From assembly GCF_014323705.1 (NCBI RefSeq), contig NZ_JABVEC010000027.1, positions 1-64,000 of the forward strand: a stretch of 64,000 bases of DNA, given 5' to 3'. The stretch is from Actinomadura alba (GTDB lineage Bacteria; Actinomycetota; Actinomycetes; Streptosporangiales; Streptosporangiaceae). Below the pieces are notes generated by a model. The model was not told where the DNA came from. It did not search any database and saw only the letters and a program-made list of their open reading frames with translations. Below are positions 8,664 through 18,515 of the stretch, piece after piece (the stretch's first letter is position 1; each line of letters opens with the position of its first letter). Position numbers and translations under genes: made by a program.

Positions 8664-9149
8664 TCAGAGCACGCGGTCGCCGTACATCTCGCCGAGCGGG
8701 TCGGCGAGCAGTTCCAGCCGGGCGCCGTCCGGGTCGCGGAAGTAGATCGACGCGCCGCTCTCGACCTGGTACGGGACTCCGGCGGCGTCGAGCTTGCCGC
8801 GCAGCCGCTCCCAGGTCGCCGGGTCGACCGAGATGGCGATGTGGTGCAGCCCGCCGAGCACCTCCGCGTACGGGCCGAGGTCCAGGCCGGGGAAGTCGAA
8901 GAAGGCGAGCAGGTTGCCGTTGCCGATGTCGAAGAAGAAGTGGTTCGAACCCTGGTAGTCGCGATTCTCGAAGATCTCGGTCAGCGGGAACTCGAGCAGT
9001 TCCTGGTAGAACCGCACGGTCCGTTCGACGTCCGAGGACAGCAGCGCCATGTGGTGCAGGCCGCGTGCCGAGCTGCCCGCCCGGTCATCGTGGAGGTAGG
9101 TCTCCCGGATGCGCGCCCGCTCGGATTCGATGGCTGCCAGATCGATCAT
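8664..9149 (-). CDS. VOC family (glyoxalase/dioxygenase fold) protein
   Basis: Protein of 161 aa with two beta-alpha-beta-beta-beta modules of the vicinal oxygen chelate superfamily: HHMALLSSDVERTVRFYQ at the start of the first and HHIAISVDPATWERL at the second, ending with RDPDGARLELLAD. Candidate metal ligands are the His of each HH pair and the Glu of ARLELL. I place the start at ATG 9149, which has GGAG just upstream; an upstream in-frame ATG would add ten non-conserved residues. Members include glyoxalases, dioxygenases and fosfomycin-resistance enzymes; the substrate cannot be told. Confidence 0.85.
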   Translation of the reverse strand: MIDLAAIESERARIRETYLHDDRAGSSARGLHHMALLSSDVERTVRFYQELLEFPLTEIFENRDYQGSNHFFFDIGNGNLLAFFDFPGLDLGPYAEVLGGLHHIAISVDPATWERLRGKLDAAGVPYQVESGASIYFRDPDGARLELLADPLGEMYGDRVL

Positions 9150-9254
9150 TGCTCCGCCTCGCTGTGCCGCCGCGTTCAACCTTGTGCACCATTGTGCGGC
9201 CTACCCACGGGGCCAGGGCGCACACGCTGCGATCAACGTCCTAGAATCCGTGCC

Positions 9255-9488
9255 ATGCGGCGGCTGAGCAGCACAGTGGTCGTGGTGGCGGGCGAGCGGG
9301 CCGACCAGGTGGTGTCCGCGCTCGGCTCGCTGCACAACGTACGGGCTCTGACGGCCGGGGACCGGACGGCGGCCGAGGTGACCGACGCCCTGTCGGCGAC
9401 CGCCGGCAGATGGTGGCCCGCCGACCTGGCCGGCTGGCTGCGCGCACTGCCCAAGGTCGTACCGGACCAGGCCGGCATCCGCCCTTAG
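9255..9488 (+). CDS. Small conserved-looking hypothetical protein
   Basis: Protein of 77 aa, not recognised. It reads as a small alpha/beta domain: a hydrophobic strand (STVVVVAGE), a helix (ADQVVSALGSL), a second strand and a Trp-rich end (GRWWPADLAGWLRALP). Codon use has the high third-position GC of the neighbouring genes, supporting real coding. It starts at ATG 9255 and is divergent from the VOC gene, with which it shares a 105 bp gap. Confidence 0.6.
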   Translation: MRRLSSTVVVVAGERADQVVSALGSLHNVRALTAGDRTAAEVTDALSATAGRWWPADLAGWLRALPKVVPDQAGIRP

Positions 9489-9559
9489 CGGGCAGCGCAC
9501 GGAGCCGTGCGGATCGGGTGGCCCGCCCGGCCATACCTGCGTCCGGGGCGGGCGGGACG

Positions 9560-10501
9560 TCAGCCCTCCGGGAAGTCCTCGGGGTCGACCTCGGACGTGC
9601 GCGCGTTCCCGCCGGTGACGGGCTGCAGGGTGATGCGCCAGGTGCTCCACCGGATCTGGGTCGCCGTCGTCGTCGTGCGGAATGCCAGCGACTCCTCGAA
9701 CCGCTCGAACGCGCAGTCGCGGCTGAAGCCCTTCGCTCCCGCGTCCCAGTCGGACCCGCCGGTGAAGTAGACGCGGTAGGTACCGTCCCGCACGCCGGTC
9801 ACCGTGTACTTCTTGCCCTTCCGCACGTAGACGGAGTAGACCGGCCGCTTCCCCTTGGCCAGCGTGACCACGGAGTCGCTGCCGCCGCCGTTGTCGATGG
9901 TCAGCGTGCCGCGCGCGCCGCGTGCGCCCGCCCGCACGAACCGTCCGTTCGGCAGCCGGCGGGTGCGCTCCTTCACGGCGGCCGGGACCTTGAGGTCGAC
10001 CCGGTAGTCGGGTCCCTTCGCCGTCAGGGCCGCGGCGACGTCGCGGACGGCCGTCGACCCGTCGGCCCGGCCGAGCCGCCCTCGTGCCGAGGCCGCGGTG
10101 CACAGCTCCCGGTCGCCGACCTCCGAGCCGAGCGTCCGCAGGTCCTCGTTGAACCGCTGCAACGCGGCGACCAGTTTCACGTGCTCGTCCGCCACGGCGG
10201 CCGGCGGCCGCACCACTCCCAATCGGGCGGAGGCCTGGGCCGCCGCCTCTTCGGCGGTGCTGATGCGCTGGGTCAGTCCTTTGTACGCCTTGGCGTCGGC
10301 CAAGGCGGAGAGCGCCGAGTTCAGCGGCGTGGTGGCCGCCGACAGCGCTGTGCGGTACTCCTGCGGCGAGATCGCCGGGGTTTGCGTGCCCCCGCCGGCG
10401 TTCTTTGAACCGGAGCCCTCGTCGTCACCCGTGCACGCGCCGAGTGCGACCACCGTGGTGATCGCGACAGCGGAGCCGAGTACGCCCCTATATCTCATCA
10501 T
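9560..10501 (-). CDS. Predicted lipoprotein
   Basis: Protein of 313 aa. The start MMRYRG at 10501 leads into a lipoprotein signal peptide with lipobox LGAC and lipidated Cys23, followed by a Gly/Ser/Asp linker. Residues about 45-150 are mostly helical (a possible coiled coil), the rest beta-rich with a region like VYVRKGKKYTVTGVRDGTYR that suggests a carbohydrate- or matrix-type beta sandwich. The longer open frame upstream of 10501 lacks sensible codon use. No family assignment. It should sit on the outer face of the membrane. It is divergent from adnA. Confidence 0.75.
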   Translation of the reverse strand: MMRYRGVLGSAVAITTVVALGACTGDDEGSGSKNAGGGTQTPAISPQEYRTALSAATTPLNSALSALADAKAYKGLTQRISTAEEAAAQASARLGVVRPPAAVADEHVKLVAALQRFNEDLRTLGSEVGDRELCTAASARGRLGRADGSTAVRDVAAALTAKGPDYRVDLKVPAAVKERTRRLPNGRFVRAGARGARGTLTIDNGGGSDSVVTLAKGKRPVYSVYVRKGKKYTVTGVRDGTYRVYFTGGSDWDAGAKGFSRDCAFERFEESLAFRTTTTATQIRWSTWRITLQPVTGGNARTSEVDPEDFPEG

Positions 10502-10776
10502 CAGCGAATTGTCCGGCCGCTGCTGACCGCGATCAAGATATGGCCACCTAACAGTGGCGTGGACAGTTCCGACCGGACTCATTGGCGTGCCGCCCGACCG
10601 TGCCCGACCGCGCCGGACCGGTGACGCTTCGGCGTGTTCTCGGCACCGAACGTTCGCATCCGCAGCCCGCCGGCACCCTGCGGGCACTGCCGCTGACAGA
10701 TTTTTCGTGGGTCACATTCGCGACATGCGGCTCTCTTGGTCAGTGTTGTCCCGATGATCTGCTGAAATCGTCTGTT

Positions 10777-13700
10777 GTGCCAGAAGCCACCTATCGTCTC
10801 GTGCGTCGCGCCGGCCCGGCGCGCGCGCTCCCGCCCGTGCTCGACGAGCACCAGCGGCGGGTGGTCGAGCACGAGCGGGGGCCGATACTGGTGCTGGCCG
10901 GGCCGGGCACCGGCAAGACGACCACGATCGTCGAGGCGGTCGTCGACCGGATCGAGAACCGCGGCGTCGATCCCGAGCGGGTGCTGGTCCTCACCTTCAG
11001 CCGCAAGGCGGCGGTCGAGCTGAGGCAGCGGATCAGCGGCCGGCTGCGCCGCACCATCCGCTCCCCGCTCGCGCTGACCTTCCACAGTTACGCCTACGCG
11101 CTGCTGCGCCGTGACGCCGTCCTCGCCGACGACCACCCTCCCAGGCTGCTGTCCGGTCCCGAGCAGCTGCTCGAGGTTCGGCGGCTGCTCGAGGGCGAGC
11201 TCGAGGACGGCGGCGCGCAGTGGCCCGAGCGGCTCCGGCCCGCCCTGGCGACGAAGGGCTTCGCCGAGGAGCTCAGGGACTTCTACCTGCGTGCCGCCGA
11301 GCGCGGCTTCGGCCCGGCGGAGCTGATCGAACTCGGCCGGGTGCGAGGGCGCCCCGACTGGGTGTCGATCGGCGGGTTCATGGACCGCTACGCCGCCCGG
11401 TTCGACATCGATCCGGTGCCGTCCTACGACTACGCCGAGCTGATCCGCGCCGCGGCCGGGCTGCTCACCGACGAAGAGGTGCGGCTCCGCGAGCGCGACG
11501 CCTACGACATCGTGTTCGTCGACGAGTACCAGGACACCGACCCGGCACAGGAGTACCTCCTGCAGCGGCTCGCCGGCGATGGCCGCGACCTCGTCGTGGT
11601 GGGCGACCCCGACCAGTCGATCTACGGGTTCCGCGGCGCCGACGTGCGCGGCATCCTCGACTTCCCGGACCGGTTCCGCACCGCCGAGGGCGAGTCGGCG
11701 CCCGTGGTCGCGCTGGAGACCTGCCGCCGGATGGGCCCGGCGCTCCTGGACGCCTCCCGGCGCATCGCACAGCGGCTGCCTGCGAGTGGTGCGGCGGCGG
11801 CTCGACCCGCGAGTGAGCCCATGGGTACCGCGAGGGACCATGCCGATGGGCCCCGCGAGGGGCGCGGCGGTGGCTGGACTGAGGAGCGCAGGGAGCGAGG
11901 AACGAGCGACCGGAGCGACGAGGGAAGCCGCCGCCTCGAAGCGCCCCGAGCCGCGCGAGCGGAGCGAGCGCCATCAACACAGCACCGCGCGCTGCGGCCG
12001 GTCGACGGCGCCGACGAGGGCGAGGTACAGGTACTCGTCGCCGACAGCGTGAGCCAGGAGTCAGCGCTCGTCGCCGACGAGCTGCGCCGCGCCCATCTGC
12101 TCGACGGGGTGCCGTGGTCGCGGATGGCCGTGCTCGTACGGTCGGCGGTGCGGCAGGTACCGGTCCTGCGGCGCGCTCTGAGCCAGGCGGGCGTGCCGGT
12201 CGTGGTGGCGGGCGACGAGGTGCCCCTCTACGCCGAACCGGCCGTACGGCCGATCATCATCCTGCTCCGATGCGCGCTGAAGCGCGGCCATCTGAACGAT
12301 GAGATGGCCGAGGACCTGCTCACCGGGCCGCTCGGCGGGGCCGACGCCCTCAGCATGCGCCGGCTCAAGCGGGCGCTCCGCGATCTCGAGGCGCTGTCCG
12401 GTGGGGAACGGCCGCAGAGCGAGCTGCTGGTCGCGGCGCTGAACGACCCGCGTGAGCTGCTCCTCGTCCACCCCAAGGTACGGGCGCCGGCCGAGCGGAT
12501 CGCCGGTTTGCTCGCGACCGTACGAGACGAGGCGCGGCGGAACGGGACCGCCGAGGACGTCCTGTGGGCGGTGTGGCAGCAGAGCGGGCTCGCCGAGACC
12601 CTGCTCGAGCAGAGCGTCAGGGGCGGCGCGCGCGGCGCGGCGGCCGACCGGGACCTCGACGCCGTCGTGGCGCTGTTCGACCACGCCGCCCGGTTCGTCG
12701 ACCGGCTGCCCAAGGCGGGCCCGGAGCTGTTCGTCGACGACCTCGCCTCGCAGGAGATCCCCGGTGACTCGCTCGCCGAGCAGGCACCCGAGGGCGAGGC
12801 CGTACGGATCCTCACCGCGCACCGTGCCAAGGGCCTGGAATGGGACGTCGTGGTCGTCGCGGGCGTGCAGGAGGGCGTGTGGCCGGACCTGCGGCTACGC
12901 GGCTCCCTGCTGGGCATCGAAGAACTGATCGAGGTCGCCGCCGGCAGTGACCTGGCCGTCGACGAGGTCGCGGGGGCCTCGGTCGCCGCCAAGCTCCTCG
13001 ACGAGGAGCGCAGGCTGTTCTACGTCGCCGTCACCCGGGCACGCAGGCGGCTGGTGGTCACGGCGGTCGGCGGCGCCGACACCGAGGAACGGCCGTCCCG
13101 GTTCCTGAGCGACCTCGTGCCGGGCACCCTCGAAGAGGCGCAGCTCGACGAGAAGACCCGCTGGCTGTCGCTGTCGGCCCTCGTCGCCGACCTGCGCTCG
13201 GTGGTGGCGGACCCGTCCCGGCCCGAAGCGCTGCGCCGGGCGGCCGCCGGTCACCTGGCCCGGCTGGCCCGTGCGGGCGTGCGCGGAGCGCGGCCGGAGC
13301 TCTGGTACGCCATCACCCGGCTGTCGGACGCCGGGCCGGCGTTCGCCGAGGACGAGCAGATCGCCATCTCGCCTTCCCAGGTCGAGACGTTCACCACCTG
13401 CGGGCTGCGGTGGCTGCTGGCGTCGGCGGTGGGCGCGCAGGAGGGCCCGCCGGGGGAGTACAGCACCATGGGCAAGGTCATCCACGCGGTGGCCGAGATG
13501 GTCGGCGTCGACGACGGTGTGAACGAGCTGCACATCGCCAAGCGGCTGGACGAGATCTGGCAGGACCTCGACTTCCGCAGCGGCTGGTACTCCGACAAGC
13601 AGCGACAGTCCGCCACCACGATGGTGGACAAGTTCCTGACCTGGCATCGGGATAACCCCAACGAGGTCGTCGCGCTCGAGGAGTCGTTCAAGGTCGACCT

Positions 13701-14127
13701 CGGCCGGGTCGTCATCAAGGGCCGGATAGACCGGGCCGAGCGCGACCAGCAGGGCCGCGCGGTCATCGTCGACATCAAGACCTCGTCCCAGAAGGTCCCC
13801 GAGGACGACCTCGCCCGGCACCCTCAGCTCGGTGTCTACCAGTACGCCGTGATGCTCGGTGCCTTCGAGCGGCACGGGCTGATCGAGCCCGGCGGCGCCA
13901 AACTGGTCCAGGTCGGCAAGGCGTCGCTCACCGCGAAGGCACGGGAGCAGAACCAGCCCCCGCCCGCCGAGGACGACGACCCGGACTGGCCCAAGAAGCT
14001 GGTTGAGGTGGTCGCCACCGGTATGGCGAGCCCGGTGTTCGAGGCGCGCGCCAACGACGGTTGCCGTACGTGCCCGGTGCGTTCCTGCTGCCCCGTCCAC
14101 GACGAGGGCGGGCAGGTCGGCGAGTGA
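10777..14127 (+). CDS. adnA: AdnA-type helicase-nuclease subunit
   Basis: Large subunit of the actinobacterial AdnAB motor-nuclease, which resects double-strand breaks for recombination in place of RecBCD. At 1116 aa it has a UvrD-like SF1 helicase (Walker A GPGTGKT at 42-48; Walker B VDEYQDT) and a C-terminal RecB-type nuclease (VIVDIKTS), with Cys residues around the nuclease (TTCGLRW and CRTCPVRSCC) that fit the Fe-S cluster fold. I use GTG 10777 because the longer open frame upstream has no homology-like content. Residues about 336-405 are an odd low-complexity Gly/Arg/Glu/Ser insert (see findings). The adnB gene follows after 7 bp. Confidence 0.93.
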   Translation: MPEATYRLVRRAGPARALPPVLDEHQRRVVEHERGPILVLAGPGTGKTTTIVEAVVDRIENRGVDPERVLVLTFSRKAAVELRQRISGRLRRTIRSPLALTFHSYAYALLRRDAVLADDHPPRLLSGPEQLLEVRRLLEGELEDGGAQWPERLRPALATKGFAEELRDFYLRAAERGFGPAELIELGRVRGRPDWVSIGGFMDRYAARFDIDPVPSYDYAELIRAAAGLLTDEEVRLRERDAYDIVFVDEYQDTDPAQEYLLQRLAGDGRDLVVVGDPDQSIYGFRGADVRGILDFPDRFRTAEGESAPVVALETCRRMGPALLDASRRIAQRLPASGAAAARPASEPMGTARDHADGPREGRGGGWTEERRERGTSDRSDEGSRRLEAPRAARAERAPSTQHRALRPVDGADEGEVQVLVADSVSQESALVADELRRAHLLDGVPWSRMAVLVRSAVRQVPVLRRALSQAGVPVVVAGDEVPLYAEPAVRPIIILLRCALKRGHLNDEMAEDLLTGPLGGADALSMRRLKRALRDLEALSGGERPQSELLVAALNDPRELLLVHPKVRAPAERIAGLLATVRDEARRNGTAEDVLWAVWQQSGLAETLLEQSVRGGARGAAADRDLDAVVALFDHAARFVDRLPKAGPELFVDDLASQEIPGDSLAEQAPEGEAVRILTAHRAKGLEWDVVVVAGVQEGVWPDLRLRGSLLGIEELIEVAAGSDLAVDEVAGASVAAKLLDEERRLFYVAVTRARRRLVVTAVGGADTEERPSRFLSDLVPGTLEEAQLDEKTRWLSLSALVADLRSVVADPSRPEALRRAAAGHLARLARAGVRGARPELWYAITRLSDAGPAFAEDEQIAISPSQVETFTTCGLRWLLASAVGAQEGPPGEYSTMGKVIHAVAEMVGVDDGVNELHIAKRLDEIWQDLDFRSGWYSDKQRQSATTMVDKFLTWHRDNPNEVVALEESFKVDLGRVVIKGRIDRAERDQQGRAVIVDIKTSSQKVPEDDLARHPQLGVYQYAVMLGAFERHGLIEPGGAKLVQVGKASLTAKAREQNQPPPAEDDDPDWPKKLVEVVATGMASPVFEARANDGCRTCPVRSCCPVHDEGGQVGE

Positions 14128-14134
14128 GCATTCC

Positions 14135-17100
14135 TTGATCTCGCCGCGTGAACTCGCGCAGCGGCTCGGGCTGCCCGAGCCGACCGTCGAACAGGCCACG
14201 GTCGTCCAGTCGCCGCTGGCCCCGATGGCCGTGGTCGCCGGCGCCGGGTCGGGCAAGAGCGAGACGATGGCCTCCCGCGTGGTGTGGCTGGTCGCGAACG
14301 GGCTCGTACGGCCCGAGCGGGTCCTCGGGCTCACATTCACCAGGAAGGCCGCCGCCGAGCTGGCCGCGAGGGTGCGCAGGCGGCTCGATCAGCTCCGCGA
14401 GCACGACGACCTGGTCTCGCCGGAGGTGCTCGACGGCGAGCCCACCGTGTCGACCTACCACTCCTACGCGGCCCGGATCTTCGGCGACCACGCGCTGCGG
14501 GAGGCGCTCGAGCCGACCATGCGGCTGATCAGCCCGGCGGTGGCCTGGCAGATCGCCTCGCGTGTCGTGGACTCCTACGGCGGCCCGATGGACCGGATCG
14601 ACTGGGCGCCCGACACGGTCACCAAGGCCGTCATGGAGCTCTCCGGCGACCTGTCGGAGCATCTGCGCACCGGCGACGACGTGCGCAAGGTCGGCGAGTG
14701 GCTGCACGAGCGCCTGGCCGCGGTGAAGAAGCCGCTGAAGCCGCAGCGGACCATCGTGGAGCGGCACGCCGTACGCGAGCAGCTCCTGCCGCTCATCGAG
14801 GCGTACACCCAGGCCAAGAGCCGGCGCGAGGTGATCGACTACGGGGATCAGATGGCGCTGGCCGCCCGGATCGCCTACCGGCATCCCGAGGTCGGGCTGG
14901 TCGAGCGCTCGCGCTACGCCGTCGTGTTGCTCGACGAGTACCAGGACACGAGCCACGCCCAGCTGGTGCTCCTGCGGTCGCTGTTCGGACCGGTGCACGG
15001 GAACGCCGGGCATCCCGTCACGGCGGTGGGCGACCCGTGCCAGTCCATCTACGGGTGGCGCGGCGCCAGCGCGGGCAACCTGCTGCGGTTCGCCCGCGAC
15101 TTCCCGCTGCGCCGGGACCAGGCGCCCGTGGCCCGTGGCCCGGCGCCGATGGCCGGTGACGAGACGGTGGTGCCCGCGCCCGTGGAGCGGCTGTCGGTCA
15201 GCTTCCGCAACGGCGACCGGGTGCTCGACGTCGCGGCGCGGGTACAGGAGGAGCTGCGCGCGGACGCCCAGGTCGTCCCCCGGTTGCTCTCCGGGCCGTC
15301 CCGCCGTGAGCGCGGACGGGTCGAGTGCGCGCTGCTGGCGACCGCCGAGGACGAGGCGGAACGGGTCGCCGCCCGCATCGCCCACCTGCAGGCCCTGCCG
15401 CCGGAGACGGCCCCAGACGGGGAGCCCTGGGCCGAGGAGCGGACCGAAGGGCTGCGGTTCTCCGATGTGGCCGTGCTCGCACGCAAGCGATCGCAGTTCC
15501 CCCTCATCCGCCGGGCCCTCGAATCCAGGGGGATCCCGGTCGAGGTGGTCGGGCTCGGCGGGCTGCTCACCGTGCCCGAGGTACAGGACGTCGTCGCCAC
15601 GCTCAAGGTGATGCACGACCCCACGGCCGGCGCCTCCCTGGCGCGGCTGCTCACCGGCCCCCGATGGCGCATCGGCCCTCGTGACCTGGTGGCGCTCGGC
15701 CGGCGGGCCCGCGAGCTGGCGCGCGAGGTGGCACGTGACGTCACGCGCGAGGAGCCGCCGGAGGGCGAGAGCCAAGGCGAAGCGCCGCGGGACCGCGCCG
15801 ACGACACCGATCCGCTGCGGCAACTGGTCAGCGAGCTGAGCGAGGAGACCGGCAGCCTCGTCGACGCGCTCGACGATCTCGGCCCCCCGGAGCACTACAC
15901 GCCGGAGGGCCTGCGGCGGCTGCGGCGGCTGCGCGACGAGCTGCGTAACCTGCGCGGGCAGGTCGGCCTGCCACTGCCCGACCTGGTCACCGAGGCCGAG
16001 CGGGTACTCGGACTGGACATCGAGGTGGCGGCCCGGTCCGGGCTCGACCCGGTGACCGCGCGAGCGGACCTCGACGCCTTCATCGACGCCGCCGCCCGCT
16101 TCGCCGGTGACGCCGAGGACCCCACGCTCGGAGCGTTCCTCGCCTACCTGCAGGCGGCCGAGGCCGAGGAGTTCGGGCTCGAGGCGGGCCGGGTCGGCGA
16201 GACCAACAGCGTGAAGTTGCTGACGGTGCACGCGGCCAAGGGCCTCGAGTGGCCGGTGGTCGTCGTTCCCGGCCTGTCGTACACCCCGCAGAAGAACGGC
16301 GGCCCGGCCAAGGGATCGATCTTCCCGTCGCCGCCGCGCAGCGGCACCAAATGGACCGACAACCCCCGGTTGCTGCCCTTCCCGCTCCGTGGCGACCGGG
16401 CCGACCTGCCGAACCTGACGGGTCTGGAGAAGGACGACCTCGCGGCGTTCGACGAGGCGTGCTCCGAACGCGACATGCGAGAGGAACGCCGGCTCGCCTA
16501 CGTGGCGGTGACCCGCGCCTCCTACCTGCTCATCGCCACCGGGTACTGGTGGGGAGCGGCGAGCCGGCCACTCGGGCCCTCACCTTTCCTCGAGGAGATC
16601 AGGGAGACCTGCCTCGCCGGCGCCGGATCGGTGCCGGTGTGGACGGACCCGCCGGCGGAAGGGGCCGTCAACCCGCTGCTCGCCGAGCCCGATACCGCCG
16701 CGTGGCCTCGGCCGCCGGCCGGGGACCGGCACGCGGCGATCGTCGAGGGCGCCGGCATGGTCGACGCGGCGATGACCGGCCGTACCCCGACGTGGGCGGG
16801 CGACGCGGGCCTCATGGCCCCCGACCGCCGCCGCATGTCGGCCTGGGCGCGCGACGTGGAACTGCTGCTGGCCGAGCGTGACCGCGGGCGCGGCGGCGAC
16901 GGCCTGAAGGTGGCGCTGCCCGTTCAGCTGTCGGTGAGCTCGCTCGTGTCACTCGCCCGTGACCCCGAGGCACTGGCCCGGCACATCCGCCGGCCCATGC
17001 CGCGCCGGCCCGCGCCGTACGCCCGGCGCGGCACCGCCTTCCACCGCTGGCTCGAGACGCGGTGGGGGCAGCAGCGGCTGCTCGACCCCGACGACCTGCC

Positions 17101-17509
17101 GGGCGCCGCCGACGAAGGGGCGGCCGACGACGGCGAGTTCGCGACGTTGCGCGCCAGGTTCGAGGAGTCGGTGTGGGCGGCCCGCGAACCGCTCGACGTC
17201 GAGGTGGCGTTCGAGACGGTGATCGGCGACCGGTTGATCCGGGGCCGGATGGACGCGGTCTTCCGCACCGACGACGGCTACGAGGTGGTCGACTGGAAGA
17301 CCGGATCACCGCCGTCGGGCGACGAGGCCCGAGCGGCGTCCGTGCAGCTCGCGGCCTATCGCATCGCGTGGGCCCGGCTCGCCGACGTGCCCATCGAGCA
17401 GGTCAGCGCCGCCTTCCACTATGTCGCCGCCAATGTGACTGTACGGCCCGCGGATCTGCTCGACCTCGAGGGGCTGACTGTGCTCCTTGACACAATCCCC
17501 GTTAAATGA
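14135..17509 (+). CDS. adnB: AdnB-type helicase-nuclease subunit
   Basis: Partner of AdnA, 1124 aa. Walker A GAGSGKS lies at 36-42, Walker B is LLDEYQDTSHAQ, and the later helicase motifs include VHAAKGLEWPVVVVPG and RRLAYVAVTRAS. The C-terminal nuclease carries EVVDWKTGSPP, the Asp-x-Lys core of the RecB nuclease. The only in-frame start near adnA is TTG 14135, giving LISPRELAQRLGLPEP; no strong ribosome site is visible, so translation is probably coupled to adnA. Order and spacing match Rv3201c-Rv3202c. Confidence 0.93.
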   Translation: MISPRELAQRLGLPEPTVEQATVVQSPLAPMAVVAGAGSGKSETMASRVVWLVANGLVRPERVLGLTFTRKAAAELAARVRRRLDQLREHDDLVSPEVLDGEPTVSTYHSYAARIFGDHALREALEPTMRLISPAVAWQIASRVVDSYGGPMDRIDWAPDTVTKAVMELSGDLSEHLRTGDDVRKVGEWLHERLAAVKKPLKPQRTIVERHAVREQLLPLIEAYTQAKSRREVIDYGDQMALAARIAYRHPEVGLVERSRYAVVLLDEYQDTSHAQLVLLRSLFGPVHGNAGHPVTAVGDPCQSIYGWRGASAGNLLRFARDFPLRRDQAPVARGPAPMAGDETVVPAPVERLSVSFRNGDRVLDVAARVQEELRADAQVVPRLLSGPSRRERGRVECALLATAEDEAERVAARIAHLQALPPETAPDGEPWAEERTEGLRFSDVAVLARKRSQFPLIRRALESRGIPVEVVGLGGLLTVPEVQDVVATLKVMHDPTAGASLARLLTGPRWRIGPRDLVALGRRARELAREVARDVTREEPPEGESQGEAPRDRADDTDPLRQLVSELSEETGSLVDALDDLGPPEHYTPEGLRRLRRLRDELRNLRGQVGLPLPDLVTEAERVLGLDIEVAARSGLDPVTARADLDAFIDAAARFAGDAEDPTLGAFLAYLQAAEAEEFGLEAGRVGETNSVKLLTVHAAKGLEWPVVVVPGLSYTPQKNGGPAKGSIFPSPPRSGTKWTDNPRLLPFPLRGDRADLPNLTGLEKDDLAAFDEACSERDMREERRLAYVAVTRASYLLIATGYWWGAASRPLGPSPFLEEIRETCLAGAGSVPVWTDPPAEGAVNPLLAEPDTAAWPRPPAGDRHAAIVEGAGMVDAAMTGRTPTWAGDAGLMAPDRRRMSAWARDVELLLAERDRGRGGDGLKVALPVQLSVSSLVSLARDPEALARHIRRPMPRRPAPYARRGTAFHRWLETRWGQQRLLDPDDLPGAADEGAADDGEFATLRARFEESVWAAREPLDVEVAFETVIGDRLIRGRMDAVFRTDDGYEVVDWKTGSPPSGDEARAASVQLAAYRIAWARLADVPIEQVSAAFHYVAANVTVRPADLLDLEGLTVLLDTIPVK

Positions 17510-17656
17510 CCTGTCGGCCTCTGGCCACCGGCTGCCTTTCCAGGGATGATCCCTGGAACGACGATGAAGGTGCTGGAGACCCCGGCCGGTCGCCGCCCGG
17601 CCTTGGCCGCGCTCGTGAGAGGCGGGGTCGGTCGGCGCCCGGGCCGGGAGGCGGAC

Positions 17657-18433
17657 GTGACGGTGACGCACCAAGAGAACATCCTCAGGGAGTTCACCAA
17701 GCAGGCGAAGACGTTCGCGGATCCGCAATTGAACCAGACCTTTACCAGTCGCTTGACCGGGCTGGTGAAGTTCGTCGAACCGGAGCTCGACACCGAGGAC
17801 ATCTGCCTCGAGGTCGCGTGCGGCACCGGTCTCGTGTCGCGCGCGCTGAGCCGGCGGGTACGCCACGTGACCGCGCTCGACGCCACGCCCGCGATGCTCG
17901 AACAGGGCAAGCGCGAGGCCGACCGCGCGGCCATCACGAACGTCACCTTCGCGCGGGGCGATGCCGGTGAACTGCCCTTCCTCGATCGCTCCTTCACCCT
18001 GGTGATCACCCGCTTCTCGCTGCACCACTTCGAGGAGCCGCTCGCCGCGCTGCGCGAGATGGTACGGGTCAGCCGGTCCGGCGCAAGCCTGATCATCGCC
18101 GACCTGATCAGGACGGACGCTCCGGGCGACCCCGACCGGCACGAACGGCTCCGCGACCCCTCGCACGCGACCCTGCTCACCATCCAGCAGATCGCCGAGC
18201 TGCTGGCCGAGGTCGGCGCGGAGGTCAAGCGCTCCACGGCGTTCGAGGTCGTACGGCCCGTCGACGCATGGATGGCGCAGTCGCACACGGCCGAGGACGC
18301 CGCCGAGCAGATCCGCGCGGAGCTCAGGGCCGAGCTCGACGGCGGAGCCGTGACCGGGATGCGGCCGGTGCTGGCCGACGGCGAACTGTGCTTCACCCAG
18401 TCACAGGCCTATCTCGCCGCCATCGCCTCGTGA
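17657..18433 (+). CDS. Class I SAM-dependent methyltransferase
   Basis: Protein of 258 aa with a UbiE/MenG-like fold. SAM-binding motif I is EVACGTGLVSRAL (about residues 53-65), followed by the acidic strand end TALDATPAML and motif IV ITRFSLHHFEEP. GTG 17657 has GGGAGG 5 nt upstream; GTG 17663 is a close alternative. The gene is the first after adnAB, where the conserved order breaks. Substrate unknown; quinone, small metabolite or antibiotic methylation are all possible. Confidence 0.85.
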   Translation: MTVTHQENILREFTKQAKTFADPQLNQTFTSRLTGLVKFVEPELDTEDICLEVACGTGLVSRALSRRVRHVTALDATPAMLEQGKREADRAAITNVTFARGDAGELPFLDRSFTLVITRFSLHHFEEPLAALREMVRVSRSGASLIIADLIRTDAPGDPDRHERLRDPSHATLLTIQQIAELLAEVGAEVKRSTAFEVVRPVDAWMAQSHTAEDAAEQIRAELRAELDGGAVTGMRPVLADGELCFTQSQAYLAAIAS

Positions 18434-18463
18434 CCGTCGCCTCGTGACGGATCGCCTCGTGAC
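18423..18463 (+). repeat. Three short direct repeats at a gene end
   Basis: TCGCCTCGTGAC occurs three times at 18423, 18437 and 18452, with 14 and 15 nt periods. The first copy contains the methyltransferase stop codon. Small slippage-type repeat without clear function. Confidence 0.8.
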
Positions 18464-18515
18464 GGATCGGCCGAACTTCGAACACGGTGTCGGTGTCGCT
18501 GCATAGACTTCGAAC

